Assembly: GCF_023652955.1 (NCBI RefSeq)
Contig: NZ_JAKLOY010000003.1
Location: 1-64,000 of the forward strand
Source of the DNA: Geomonas sp. Red32
Lineage (GTDB): Bacteria > Desulfobacterota > Desulfuromonadia > Geobacterales > Geobacteraceae
Length of the DNA: 64,000 nucleotides
Direction: 5' to 3'
Shown here: in pieces, positions 46,936-55,634 of the stretch
Numbering within the stretch: the first letter of the stretch is position 1
How the letters are laid out: each line of letters opens with the position of its first letter
Notes under the pieces: generated by a model
The model's input: only the letters and a program-made list of their open reading frames with translations
What the model was told of the DNA's origin: nothing
Databases searched by the model: none
Made by a program: the position numbers and the translations under genes

Positions 46936-48120
46936 ATGACCAGTATTCTCAGAACCCCGGCCTTGATTATCCTTCTTTTGGTTGTCGGTGCCGTTTCCGC
47001 CGTGTGGGCCGACGAGCCCGAGAAAGTCGAGAAAGTCACCGTGGTCGGCTTTGGGACGACGGTCGATCAGGCCAGGCAGGACGCCATCCGCAACGCGGTC
47101 GAACAGGTGGTCGGAACTTTCGTGAGCTCCGATACCATGGTCCAGAACAGCTCCCTCATCAAGGACGAGATCCTCAGCTTTAGCGGCGGCTACGTCCGTG
47201 AATTCAAGGTGATAAACATCGACAGCGTTAACGATGCCTTCAAGTTGAAGGCCGAAGCTGTCGTGGTCTCTACCAAGCTGAAACGAAAAATCGAAGCTTT
47301 GAACATCGCCATGAAGGAGGTGGACAGCGACAGCCTTTTCGCCGAAGCCTTGTCCAAGAGCCAAAAAAGCGTGGACGGCTCTCTCATGTTCAACAAGATC
47401 ATGGCCAAGTATCCGCAGGCCGCCTACGAAATCAGTATCGGCAAGCCGGAGATAGCCTCGACGACTGCCGAAGTTGCCAACATTTTTGTGCCGACTACGG
47501 TCGTTTGGGACAAGCGATTTCTGGAGGAGTTGAAAGCGACTCTTTCGCAGGTAGCAAAAACGAGCTCGAAGTTCAAGGACTTCAGGGCGTATTATGCGGA
47601 ACTGACCAAGTCGCCGGAAGGGTCCGGCGGTCCGGCGAATTTCGGTATCTGTCTCACGACCAAAAGCAGTGCCATGAACGACAGGGTCGACGACTGCTAC
47701 TTCTTCGATCTGTTCGAGCTGTACGGCATGCCGCGTGGAAACTGGATTTTCGACCACTATTGGGAGGACAGCAAGATAGGTTTCGGACTGGTCAAGCGGC
47801 AGTACGACATGAAGTTCATCTACACGTTCGTGTCGAAAAACGGCGAGGAGCTCTTCTCGCTCCCTTACTCCTACTTCGAAGGCCTCGACAGCAAAACCGA
47901 CTCGTGCAGCAAGCAGGGCTTACACGACGTCGACAACACCATGTGCTACAACGACGGCTACCGGAGCCTTCCCAACTTGTTCCCTTCCTCGGAAAGAATG
48001 AGCAGCACCTCCCTCATCCTACGAGACGGAACGTTCAAATTCAAAGCCAATCTGCCGATTCCCCTCGACGTGTTGAACAAGATCAAGACGGTGAAAGTGT
48101 CGGTGGAATCCTGGCAGTAA
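46936..48120 (+). CDS. Exported protein of unknown function, 394 aa
   Basis: Starts MTSILRTPALIILLLVVGAV and SAVWADEPEK: a Sec signal peptide cleaved after AVWA. The ATG at 46936 has GGAG 6 bases before, better placed than the ATG 12 bases upstream. After the signal, KVTVVGFGTTVDQARQDAIRNAVEQVVGTFV (shown in parts) is like the N-terminal repeat of outer membrane/periplasmic proteins of the FlgT-like or 'LPP20' type that bind at the flagellar or outer-membrane level. The rest (EEDSKIGFGLVKRQYDMKFI) is beta-rich. No catalytic motif seen. The FlgT-N likeness is a suggestion only. Confidence 0.6.
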   Translation: MTSILRTPALIILLLVVGAVSAVWADEPEKVEKVTVVGFGTTVDQARQDAIRNAVEQVVGTFVSSDTMVQNSSLIKDEILSFSGGYVREFKVINIDSVNDAFKLKAEAVVVSTKLKRKIEALNIAMKEVDSDSLFAEALSKSQKSVDGSLMFNKIMAKYPQAAYEISIGKPEIASTTAEVANIFVPTTVVWDKRFLEELKATLSQVAKTSSKFKDFRAYYAELTKSPEGSGGPANFGICLTTKSSAMNDRVDDCYFFDLFELYGMPRGNWIFDHYWEDSKIGFGLVKRQYDMKFIYTFVSKNGEELFSLPYSYFEGLDSKTDSCSKQGLHDVDNTMCYNDGYRSLPNLFPSSERMSSTSLILRDGTFKFKANLPIPLDVLNKIKTVKVSVESWQ

Positions 48121-48330
48121 ACGGTTCGTCTCTAGCAAGCCCACCCAATGTGCCAGGGCTCCCGGATTGGAGGAGATCTCAGTATTTGCCGCACCTGATG
48201 ATAGGGAGACGTTGAAGCCGGTATCAAGAAAATTGCCAATTTGCCGGCAACAAAGTAAAGTACTTGCTGCGGCAATGGTTGAAGTATCCTGCCGGTTAGC
48301 TTGTCCATTTCGTTTCGGTCGTGACCAGAT

Positions 48331-51300
48331 ATGCAGTGCTCATTATTTCAGATCAGAAAGACCGTTGAAGGTCTGCCGCTCGGCTTTCGGGTAGTGCTGT
48401 TTTCGGTTTCCTATCTTCTCCTGGGGTGGATCGGCAACCGGTTGTCCCTGGAAATCAGCGGGTTTACCTATTTCTGGCCCCCCTGCGGCCTCTTCCTGGC
48501 CGTCCTTCTCAGCGTTCCCCAAAAGCAATGGACGGTATTCGTTTCCTCGGGAATGGTTGCCTCATACCTGACCGGATTGCTTTTTGGCGTCCCCCCGCTC
48601 CTCAACGCCGCCTTTGCCATGGCGAATGCTGCCGAAGCCGTGGCAGGTGCCTGGACCATCCGCCGCTACGTTGCCCCCCGCCTCGATCTATCCACCCTCA
48701 AACAAACGGTGGCCGGCCTGCTTGTCATCGGAGCTCTCGGTGCGTCGGCGGTGGCCGCCATCATCGGCGCCACGGCGGCAACGGCCGTAAGCGGCGCCTG
48801 GAGCTTCTTCGCGGCCAACTGTTACGACTGGTGGATGGGGAATGTGCTCGGCACCATCACCATAGCAGCGGTGATGCTGACCTGGCCGCGTGCGGAGGGG
48901 AGGCCGCCTCTGGGCGCCCTGCGCCTTGCCGAGGGCGGTTTCGTCGCCGTGGCCTTTGTCGTGGGGGCGTTTGCCTTCCTCAGCTCCGATGCGAAATCCT
49001 ACGACAATCATCTCTTCGTCTTCATCCCGTGTATGGTCTGGGTGGCCATCCGATTCGGCCAGTTCGCCAGCAGCATTGCCTCTCTGGCCCTTCTCTTCGT
49101 GGTAATTGCAGCCACCAGAAACTCCATCGGCATCGATCACGATTCCCTGGTCAGCTCCTTCCACACCGAACAGATTTTTGCCCTGCTGGTCGCCTCCATG
49201 AACCTCATCCTCTCCACGGTGATAGTGGAACGGGACCAACGGGAGCAGCAGTTACGCGAGAGCAAACTGCGCCTCGACACCATTCTCGACAACGTCGGTG
49301 CCCACATATTCATAAAGGACGCCGACTACCGGTACCTGTACGTGAATCATATTACGGCCGACCTTTTTGGAAGAGCTGCAGAAGATATCGTCGGCAACGA
49401 CGATTCGGCCTTCTTTTCGAAGGACTCGGTCGAGGAAATAATGAAGAGCGATTCCCGTATTATCGAGAATGGGGAATCCGTCAGAAGAGAAGAGACGATA
49501 GTCGTGCAGGAAGGAAAAGAATACCGAACCTACTGGACCGTCAAGGTTCCCCTTCGGGATCACAACGGTCACATCTACGGCTTGTGCGGGATTTCGACCG
49601 ACATCACGGAACATAAAGCACTGGAGGAAAACCTCCACCGGAAAACCTGCGAACTGGAACAGGAGCTGGCAGAGCGGCAACTGGCCCAGGAGGCGTTGCT
49701 TCGCCAGGCCGGGATCCTGGAAAAGGAGATAGAGGAGCGCAAACGGGCCGAGGAAAGGGTCCAGCAAAGCGAAGCCACCGTCCGCGGCAAGCTGCGGGCC
49801 ATCCTCGAACCGGACGGCGACATCGGTACCCTGGAGCTTTCCGACATCGTAGACTGCGAAACGTTGCGGGGACTGCTGGAGGATTTCTACCAGCTTACCG
49901 GCATCCTGGGTGCGGTGCTCGATACCCGCGGTAACGTCCTGATTTCCGTGGGGTGGCAGGATATCTGTACCAGGTTTCACCGGTGCCATCCGGAAACCGT
50001 GAAGAACTGCATCGAGAGCGATACCTTTCTCACTGCCGGCGTCCCCGCGGGAACCTTCAAGCATTACCGCTGCAAGAACAACATGTGGGACATGGTCACC
50101 CCGCTGGAAGTGGCGGGGAGGCATGTGGGGAACGTCTTCATCGGGCAGTTCTTCTACGAAGACGAAGAGCCCGATGTCGAATTGTTCCGCGAGCAGGCCC
50201 GCCGGTGCGGATTCGACGAAGAGGAGTACCTGGCCGCTCTCGCCCGCGTCCCCCGCTTCAGCCGGGAAAAAGCGCAAACCGGCATCCGGTTTTACGCCAA
50301 ACTGACCAAAATGGTGTCGGAACTGAGCTTCAGCTCCATCAAGCTCTCCAGGATTCTCAACGAGCGCATCCACCTCGAAGAACAACTCCGGCAATCGCAG
50401 AAAATGGAGGTGATCGGCAAGCTCGCCGGAGGGGTCGCCCACGATTTTAACAACATCCTTCAGGTGATCAGCGGTTACGGTGCGCTCCTGCAGATGGACC
50501 GGTCGCTCAACGGCAAGCAGCGCGACGAGGTCGACCAGATCCTTTCGTCAGTGGAAAAGGGGGCACAGCTGACCCATGGGCTCCTTGCCTTCAGCCGCAA
50601 GCAGGTGATGACGCTTTCCCCCGTCGATCTCAACGACGTCGTCAACAAGGTCAGGAAATTCCTGGCGAGAATCATAGGGGAAGATGTTCAGCTCAAAACC
50701 GTCATTCACCCGGACCGGCTCGTTATCACGGCCGACGCCGGCCAGCTCGAGCAGGTTCTCATCAACCTTGCCACCAACGCCCGTGACGCCATGCAGAAAG
50801 GGGGGCGGCTGACCATCGAAACGGGATTGCAGGAGATCGCCACCTCCGTCGAGCAGGAATCGGGCCGTACTGTCCAGGGCGACCATGCCGTGCTGACCGT
50901 GTCCGACACGGGGTGCGGAATGGACGAGACCTGCGCGAAGCGGGTTTTCGAACCGTTTTACACCACCAAGGAAGTCGGTAAAGGAACCGGGCTCGGGATG
51001 TCCATCGTGTACGGGATAGTCAAGCAGCACAACGGCTTTATCAATGTCTACAGCGAGCCGGGGCTCGGTACCGCGTTCAAGATCTACCTCCCGATCGACG
51101 GCTCCCAGATCCCGGCGCAGGCGGGAGCGGCCGAGGCGTGCGCGCCGCCACGGGGCGAGGAAACGATCCTGCTGGCCGAGGACGACGAGAGCGTTCGCAA
51201 GCTGATCGTATCGGTATTGACGGAATTCGGGTACCGGGTCATTCAGGCGGTGGATGGGGAGGATGCGGTGGAAAAGTTTGCGGCGCACCGGGACACGGTC

Positions 51301-51522
51301 GCCATGGTGCTCATGGACATGATAATGCCGAGAAAAAACGGAAGGGAGGCGTACGAAGAGATCTCCGCCATCCGCCCCGGCGTCAAGGTCCTGTTTTCCA
51401 GCGGCTATACCGCCGATTTCATCCAGAATCGCGGCGTCTCGGAGGAGGGGATCGAACTTATCATGAAGCCCATGCAACCGAAGGAACTGCTGAGAAGGAT
51501 CCGGAAGGTCCTGGATCAGTAA
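48331..51522 (+). CDS. Hybrid sensor histidine kinase: MASE1-PAS-PocR-HisKA-HATPase-REC
   Basis: A 1063-residue kinase. Residues 1-305: MASE1, eight or so membrane helices (YLLLGWIGNRLSLEISGFTY, FWPPCGLFLAVLLS). Around 310-430: a PAS domain (LDTILDNVGAHIFIKDADYR). A coiled coil, then 500-670: a PocR domain with Cys-rich CTRFHRCHPETVKNC and YRCKNNMWDM, known to sense small hydrophobic or metal-bound ligands. HisKA with phospho-acceptor His704 (GGVAHDFNN). ATPase N/G boxes (NLATNARDAM, DTGCGMDE, GKGTGLGMS). REC with Asp996 (VLMDMIMP). Its 3' end overlaps the LysR gene by 7 bases, tail to tail. Ligand and partner are unknown; the start has a poor ribosome-binding site. Confidence 0.9.
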   Translation: MQCSLFQIRKTVEGLPLGFRVVLFSVSYLLLGWIGNRLSLEISGFTYFWPPCGLFLAVLLSVPQKQWTVFVSSGMVASYLTGLLFGVPPLLNAAFAMANAAEAVAGAWTIRRYVAPRLDLSTLKQTVAGLLVIGALGASAVAAIIGATAATAVSGAWSFFAANCYDWWMGNVLGTITIAAVMLTWPRAEGRPPLGALRLAEGGFVAVAFVVGAFAFLSSDAKSYDNHLFVFIPCMVWVAIRFGQFASSIASLALLFVVIAATRNSIGIDHDSLVSSFHTEQIFALLVASMNLILSTVIVERDQREQQLRESKLRLDTILDNVGAHIFIKDADYRYLYVNHITADLFGRAAEDIVGNDDSAFFSKDSVEEIMKSDSRIIENGESVRREETIVVQEGKEYRTYWTVKVPLRDHNGHIYGLCGISTDITEHKALEENLHRKTCELEQELAERQLAQEALLRQAGILEKEIEERKRAEERVQQSEATVRGKLRAILEPDGDIGTLELSDIVDCETLRGLLEDFYQLTGILGAVLDTRGNVLISVGWQDICTRFHRCHPETVKNCIESDTFLTAGVPAGTFKHYRCKNNMWDMVTPLEVAGRHVGNVFIGQFFYEDEEPDVELFREQARRCGFDEEEYLAALARVPRFSREKAQTGIRFYAKLTKMVSELSFSSIKLSRILNERIHLEEQLRQSQKMEVIGKLAGGVAHDFNNILQVISGYGALLQMDRSLNGKQRDEVDQILSSVEKGAQLTHGLLAFSRKQVMTLSPVDLNDVVNKVRKFLARIIGEDVQLKTVIHPDRLVITADAGQLEQVLINLATNARDAMQKGGRLTIETGLQEIATSVEQESGRTVQGDHAVLTVSDTGCGMDETCAKRVFEPFYTTKEVGKGTGLGMSIVYGIVKQHNGFINVYSEPGLGTAFKIYLPIDGSQIPAQAGAAEACAPPRGEETILLAEDDESVRKLIVSVLTEFGYRVIQAVDGEDAVEKFAAHRDTVAMVLMDMIMPRKNGREAYEEISAIRPGVKVLFSSGYTADFIQNRGVSEEGIELIMKPMQPKELLRRIRKVLDQ

Positions 51523-52403
51523 ATTCCACCCTCGGGCTCCCCGGCCAGGGCCAGCCAGGCTTGGGCGGCGTGGGAGAGGTAGCCTGCCCGGCGCCAGATC
51601 AAGGCCATGTGCCAGAAGATTGCCGGGCGATCGATCGGGATGCGCCTGGTCGAAGGATGCGGGCGCTGCTCGATTATCATACGCGGCAAAAGCGCGACGC
51701 CGAGATTGGCGGCCACAAGCTCGATGATGAAATCCACCTGGGTCGACTGGGCAGCAATTTTCGGGGTGAAACCGCTCGTCCGGCAGGCCTCCATGATGAG
51801 GGGGTTGAGCGCAAAGCCGGTGCCATAGAGGATGAAAGGCTCTTCGGCCAGCTCCTTGAAGGAAAGCTTGTCGCGCTTGGCCAGCGGATGATCGGCATTG
51901 AGAAGAAGGTCGATCGGCTCGCGGCGCAGCTCCTGCCAGGCGAATTCGTCTCCTACCGGTAAAAGCGATGCGGCAAGGTCGAGCTCGCCGGCCAGTACCA
52001 GCTCCTCCAGGCGCTTACTCCCATGTTCGACGAGCCGCAGCTCTACCTCCGGGTAGAGGCTCCGGTAGGTGACGAACCAGCGGGCGAAGAGGGTATTGCT
52101 GCCGATAAGAGGAACCCCGAGCCGTAAAACCCCTCCCTTCAGGCCGCGCAACTCCTCCAGCTCCGCTTTCAGGTCTTCGCCCTGGGCAAGTATCGCGGCT
52201 CCGCGGCGGTAGACGATTTCCCCGGCGGCGGTGAGCTTGCTCTGATGGCCGATCCTCTCCAGCAGTTGGAACCCCAGCTGCTCTTCCAGCTGCTTCACCG
52301 CCTTGCTCACCGTCGACTGGGTTACAAAGACGGTCTTGGCTGCCCTCGAGAACCCTCCCTGGCGAACCACCTCCACAAATGCCCGCAGTGCCCGCGTCTC
52401 CAT
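51516..52403 (-). CDS. LysR-family regulator (CidR-like)
   Basis: A 295-residue LysR protein. The N-terminal winged helix: METRALRAFVEVVRQGGFSR, AAKTVFVTQSTVSKAVKQLE, and the linker helix LLERIGHQSKLTAAGEIVYR. The C-terminal effector domain starts about residue 90 (VLRLGVPLIGSNTLFARWFV). Divergent from an LrgA/LrgB-type pair, the same layout as cidR-cidABC, so it likely activates them in response to acidic metabolites such as acetate. The start at 52403 is preceded by AGAGGA. Confidence 0.88.
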   Translation of the reverse strand: METRALRAFVEVVRQGGFSRAAKTVFVTQSTVSKAVKQLEEQLGFQLLERIGHQSKLTAAGEIVYRRGAAILAQGEDLKAELEELRGLKGGVLRLGVPLIGSNTLFARWFVTYRSLYPEVELRLVEHGSKRLEELVLAGELDLAASLLPVGDEFAWQELRREPIDLLLNADHPLAKRDKLSFKELAEEPFILYGTGFALNPLIMEACRTSGFTPKIAAQSTQVDFIIELVAANLGVALLPRMIIEQRPHPSTRRIPIDRPAIFWHMALIWRRAGYLSHAAQAWLALAGEPEGGIY

Positions 52404-52455
52404 ACTATTCCTCTCCGGAATCAATTGAAGTCGAATATTTCATTTTACGAATATC

Positions 52456-52467
52456 ATACTCCGGTAT
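52456..52467. promoter_or_regulatory. LysR-type operator candidate
   Basis: A perfect dyad ATAC-TCCG-GTAT, in the 112-bp gap between the divergent LysR and lrgA/cidA-type genes, flanked by further symmetric ATATC/ATATC. LysR regulators usually bind a T-N11-A dyad in this position. Confidence 0.4.
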
Positions 52468-52515
52468 ATCTTTCCATAAGAGCTGATATGAAAACGCATC
52501 CTCGGAGCACAAACC

Positions 52516-52935
52516 ATGCATCTGCATCGACATAGCATTTCCCTTCGCCGTCTCTGCCGTACCAGTATCGTGTTTCAGTTGCTGCTTATCTCGGGCTTTT
52601 GGGTGGCAGGGGAGGCGATCGTCCGCGTCACCGGACTTCCGGTTCCGGGCGCCATCGTCGGGATGCTCATCGTTCTTGCCCTCCTTTCGACCGGCAAGCT
52701 CAGCCTCCACACGGTGCAGCGGGGGGCGCGATGGTTTCTGGCCGAGATGCTTCTCTTTTTCGTACCTGCGGTGCTGGCGGTCCTGGATCACCCGGAATTT
52801 CTCGGCATGCTCGGCCTGAAGATCCTGGCGGTCATCGTCTTCAGCACCGTCATGGTCATGGTGGTCACCGCGGCGGTGATCGACGTCTGCTACCGTTGGG
52901 ACGTGGCCCGGAAAGGAGTAGGTCATGCGGAGTGA
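52516..52935 (+). CDS. lrgA: LrgA/CidA-type holin-like protein
   Basis: A 139-residue, four-helix membrane protein of the LrgA/CidA family: FQLLLISGFWVAGEAIVRVT, GLPVPGAIVGMLIVLALLST, RGARWFLAEMLLFFVPAVLA and KILAVIVFSTVMVMVVTAAV. The PGAIVGMLIV motif is the signature. These proteins influence autolysis and transport of pyruvate-type compounds together with LrgB. It overlaps the next gene by 11 bases. Controlled presumably by the divergent LysR regulator. Confidence 0.9.
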   Translation: MHLHRHSISLRRLCRTSIVFQLLLISGFWVAGEAIVRVTGLPVPGAIVGMLIVLALLSTGKLSLHTVQRGARWFLAEMLLFFVPAVLAVLDHPEFLGMLGLKILAVIVFSTVMVMVVTAAVIDVCYRWDVARKGVGHAE

Positions 52936-53629
52936 TATCTTGGTGAACGCCGTCTTTTGGTCGCTGCTGACCGTGGGGCTCTATGCCCTCGGCAAGGCAC
53001 TCTACCACCGCAAGCCAACCTGGTGGACATCGCCGCTGCTGCTTGCTCCGGTTCTCCTTATCGCGGCGGCGGTGGCTTGTCACCAAAGCTACCGGGAGTA
53101 CATCCGGGGGACGCATTGGCTGGTCGTCCTGCTGGCACCGGTGACGGTGGCCTTTGCCGTTCCCATCTACGAGCAGCGGTTGCTGATCCGCAAGCACTGG
53201 CTGCTGCTCGTCGCTGGGGCGGCGGCGGGGAGCGCTACCGCCATGTTTTCCTCCTGGGCGCTGGCCACCGTTTTCGGGTTGGATGGCGGGCTGCGGCTTA
53301 GCCTGTTGCCGCGCTCCCTGAGCACTCCCTTCGCCATGACGGTCTCGGGCGATATCGGCGGGGTGCCGACCCTGACGGCGGTGTTCGTGGTGATCACGGG
53401 AGTTTTCGGAGCGGTGATAGGCGAGCTACTTTTGGGGGTGCTCCCTTTCCGGTCGGCGCTGGCGAGGGGCGCGCTGCTTGGAATGGGTGCCCACGGGGCC
53501 GGTACCGCCAAAGCGCACCAGATAGACGGTGAAGTCGGGGCTGTCGCAGGACTCGTTATGGTAATGGTCGGCGTGATGAATGTACTGGCCGCGCCGTCCG
53601 TCGCCAAATTACTGCAATGGGTAGGGTAG
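52925..53629 (+). CDS. lrgB: LrgB/CidB-type membrane protein
   Basis: A 234-residue partner of LrgA. Family segments: YREYIRGTHWLVVLLAPVTV, AFAVPIYEQRLLIRKHWLLL, PRSLSTPFAMTVSGDIGGVP, and GALLGMGAHGAGTAKAHQID with GxHGxGTAxA, a conserved signature. About eight membrane helices. ATG at 52925 with AAGGAG 6 bases before. The pair forms a transport/antiholin system; in several bacteria it imports pyruvate or affects murein hydrolase activity. Confidence 0.92.
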   Translation: MRSDILVNAVFWSLLTVGLYALGKALYHRKPTWWTSPLLLAPVLLIAAAVACHQSYREYIRGTHWLVVLLAPVTVAFAVPIYEQRLLIRKHWLLLVAGAAAGSATAMFSSWALATVFGLDGGLRLSLLPRSLSTPFAMTVSGDIGGVPTLTAVFVVITGVFGAVIGELLLGVLPFRSALARGALLGMGAHGAGTAKAHQIDGEVGAVAGLVMVMVGVMNVLAAPSVAKLLQWVG

Positions 53630-53762
53630 CGGGGAAGCTTACATTGTGTAGACAGGGCTGCCGATTGACAGTATAAGAGAACACAAACTATTTCAGTTTA
53701 TGCGCCGGTGACCGAAAAGAATGGTTCAGGTTCTTTATTCTTTCAGTATCAGGAGGGATCAC

Positions 53763-53873
53763 TTGACGCACCTGACCAAACAGCCATCCGACAGTCCATC
53801 CGTTCCCCGTGATCTTGTCATCGATGATCCCAAGCTGCGGCTCAGCCTGCTGGCCCGGATCATATCGAAATAA
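53763..53873 (+). CDS. Small ORF, 36 aa, with strong ribosome-binding site
   Basis: TTG at 53763 preceded by AGGAGGGATCAC (8 bases). Encodes MTHLTKQPSDSPSVPRDLVI then DDPKLRLSLLARIISK. The Shine-Dalgarno is near perfect, and the frame is soluble and hydrophilic. It lies in the 341-bp gap between lrgB and the L,D-transpeptidase gene. No family known; a TTGACA at 53665-53670 could be part of its promoter, but the -10 is weak. Otherwise the gap has nothing recognisable. Confidence 0.45.
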   Translation: MTHLTKQPSDSPSVPRDLVIDDPKLRLSLLARIISK

Positions 53874-53970
53874 ACGGGGCTGACCCGCCCCTACAAGTAC
53901 CGTTTAGCCAGCCGCTTTCCGGCGCGATTCGAATCTTCCGGGATGCGGCCATGGCTTTGAAAAGATACCG

Positions 53971-55599
53971 ATGCGCGTAACTGCAATCATTCTCCTAATC
54001 TCGCTTATCTTCCTGCCGAGTACCCCGGCGTTTCCCGCGACAAGAACCGATGCTCTCGGCGTGCTCGACGCCCTCCTCAAAGGGGGCGCCAGTAAAAAGT
54101 CGGACGCCTTCAGGGCCCTCATCGACACCTATTTTTCCGGCGTTCGATGCCTGGAGGGCGGCAAACCCGAACTTGCCGCGGAGTACTTCACCCTCGTGGA
54201 ACGATACGGGAAAAGTTTCTTTCCCGGCCTCCTCTCACCCTCGAAGCACTCCTCTCATGGCGGACACTCCGCTCCGGTCCCTCAGCACACCGCAGCCGCC
54301 GAGCCCGCCGTTAGCAAGGACCCGATCGATCCCTCCGCCCCGAAAGTCTCACCGGCACCGGAGCCGCCAATGCCGGTTGTTGCCCAGAAGGTTGTTCTTC
54401 CAGCAGCTTCGGTCCCGGCAGTTCCGCCCGCCGTCCAGGTGCCGGATACGCCGCAGGTCCGGGAGCCGGAGAAGCAGCCGATACAGGTGACGGAGAAGCT
54501 GCCGGTGCAGGTGGCTGAGAAGCTGCCGGTGCAGGTGGCTGAGAAACCGCCGGTCGAAGTAGCAGAGAAGCAGCCGGTCCAAGTGGCTGAGAAGCAGCCG
54601 GTCCAGGAGCCTGAGACGCCGGCCGTTCAGGCTCAAGTTGTTCCGCCGCAGCCTGAGGCTGCGCGCCAGCCGGAAGAACCGCCTCAGGCGATGTCACGGC
54701 CGTCGGACCAGGATAACGAGGATGACGACGCGGATGACGATTCAGCCGCACCGGTAACGGCCTGGGTAGCGGGAAGCCGGGTCATCGGCGGAGAAAGGCT
54801 CTACCGGGTGGAAGCCAACGAGACCCTCCAGCAGATCGCCCGCCGCCAGGGGATGACCCCCCGGCTGCTCGCCCGGTTAAACCGGCTGGCAGTCACCTCC
54901 CGGCTGCACCGCGGACAGACCCTGCGCATCGTCAATCGCCACATCATTCCCGAGGAGGCGGGCAACGGGCTGCTGGTCAACATCGCCGACTGCACACTGT
55001 ACAGCTTCAGGGATCACAAGCTGGTCCGGACGGTTCCTATCGCGGCGGGGAAGCCGGGGGCGGGTGAACAAAAGGGGGATTGGCAGACGCCGACCGGGAC
55101 GTTCACGGTCGTTGCGAAGGTGAAGGATCCGAGCTGGAAGGTGCCGGTCTCGATCCGGAGGGAGATGGAGCGGCTGGGGCACGAGGTCAAGACGCGGGTT
55201 CCGCCCGGGCCTGCCAACCCGCTGGGCAAGTACGCCCTGCGGACTTCGCTGCCCGGGATCCTGATCCACGGGACCAACCGGCCGGCTTCCATCTCGAGTT
55301 ACACCAGTCACGGCTGCATAAGGGTCGGCCCGGCGGATATCGAGACGCTGTACCACGAAGTGCCGCTCAAGACGCAGGGTAAGATCGTGTACCGCCCCAT
55401 CAAGGTGGCGGTCGGAGCCGACGGCAGGATTTTCCTCGAGGTGCACCGGGATGTCTACGGCAAGATCGGCAACCTGGAGCGGGAGGCGCGCAGCCTGATC
55501 GAGGAAGCGGCCGGGTCCGCTCCGGTCGACTGGCGTAAGGTGAAAGAGGTCATCAAGGACCAGACCGGCGTTGCGGAGGTGGTTTCCGCCCAGCTTTAG
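53971..55599 (+). CDS. L,D-transpeptidase (YkuD) with LysM and Pro-rich spacer
   Basis: A 542-residue exported protein. Signal peptide MRVTAIILLISLIFLPSTPA. Residues 90-230: a Pro/Val-rich spacer with repeated EKxPVQVA units. LysM domain about 270-315 (LYRVEANETLQQIARRQGMT). YkuD domain about 325-475 with HGTNRPASISSYTSHGCIRV: catalytic Cys449 in SHGCIR and the preceding His. It cross-links peptidoglycan (3-3 links) or attaches lipoproteins to it. The spacer should let it span to the murein layer from the membrane. It converges with the hydrolase gene; the stop lies inside a 13-bp inverted repeat. Confidence 0.9.
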   Translation: MRVTAIILLISLIFLPSTPAFPATRTDALGVLDALLKGGASKKSDAFRALIDTYFSGVRCLEGGKPELAAEYFTLVERYGKSFFPGLLSPSKHSSHGGHSAPVPQHTAAAEPAVSKDPIDPSAPKVSPAPEPPMPVVAQKVVLPAASVPAVPPAVQVPDTPQVREPEKQPIQVTEKLPVQVAEKLPVQVAEKPPVEVAEKQPVQVAEKQPVQEPETPAVQAQVVPPQPEAARQPEEPPQAMSRPSDQDNEDDDADDDSAAPVTAWVAGSRVIGGERLYRVEANETLQQIARRQGMTPRLLARLNRLAVTSRLHRGQTLRIVNRHIIPEEAGNGLLVNIADCTLYSFRDHKLVRTVPIAAGKPGAGEQKGDWQTPTGTFTVVAKVKDPSWKVPVSIRREMERLGHEVKTRVPPGPANPLGKYALRTSLPGILIHGTNRPASISSYTSHGCIRVGPADIETLYHEVPLKTQGKIVYRPIKVAVGADGRIFLEVHRDVYGKIGNLEREARSLIEEAAGSAPVDWRKVKEVIKDQTGVAEVVSAQL

Positions 55600-55614
55600 G
55601 GGGAAACCACCTCC
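55575..55614. terminator. Inverted repeat at convergent gene ends
   Basis: GGAGGTGGTTTCC and GGAAACCACCTCC: perfect 13-bp arms with a 14-base loop that contains the L,D-transpeptidase stop codon. No strong T-tract follows. It probably acts as a bidirectional terminator or RNA-stabilising hairpin between converging transcripts. Confidence 0.55.
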
Positions 55615-55634
55615 CGTTCAGACCGTTTATACCT

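Noticed and set aside
53665..53693. Promoter before the 36-aa ORF (TTGACA with downstream AT-rich bases)
   Set aside because: The -35 is perfect but no acceptable -10 lies at the right spacing.
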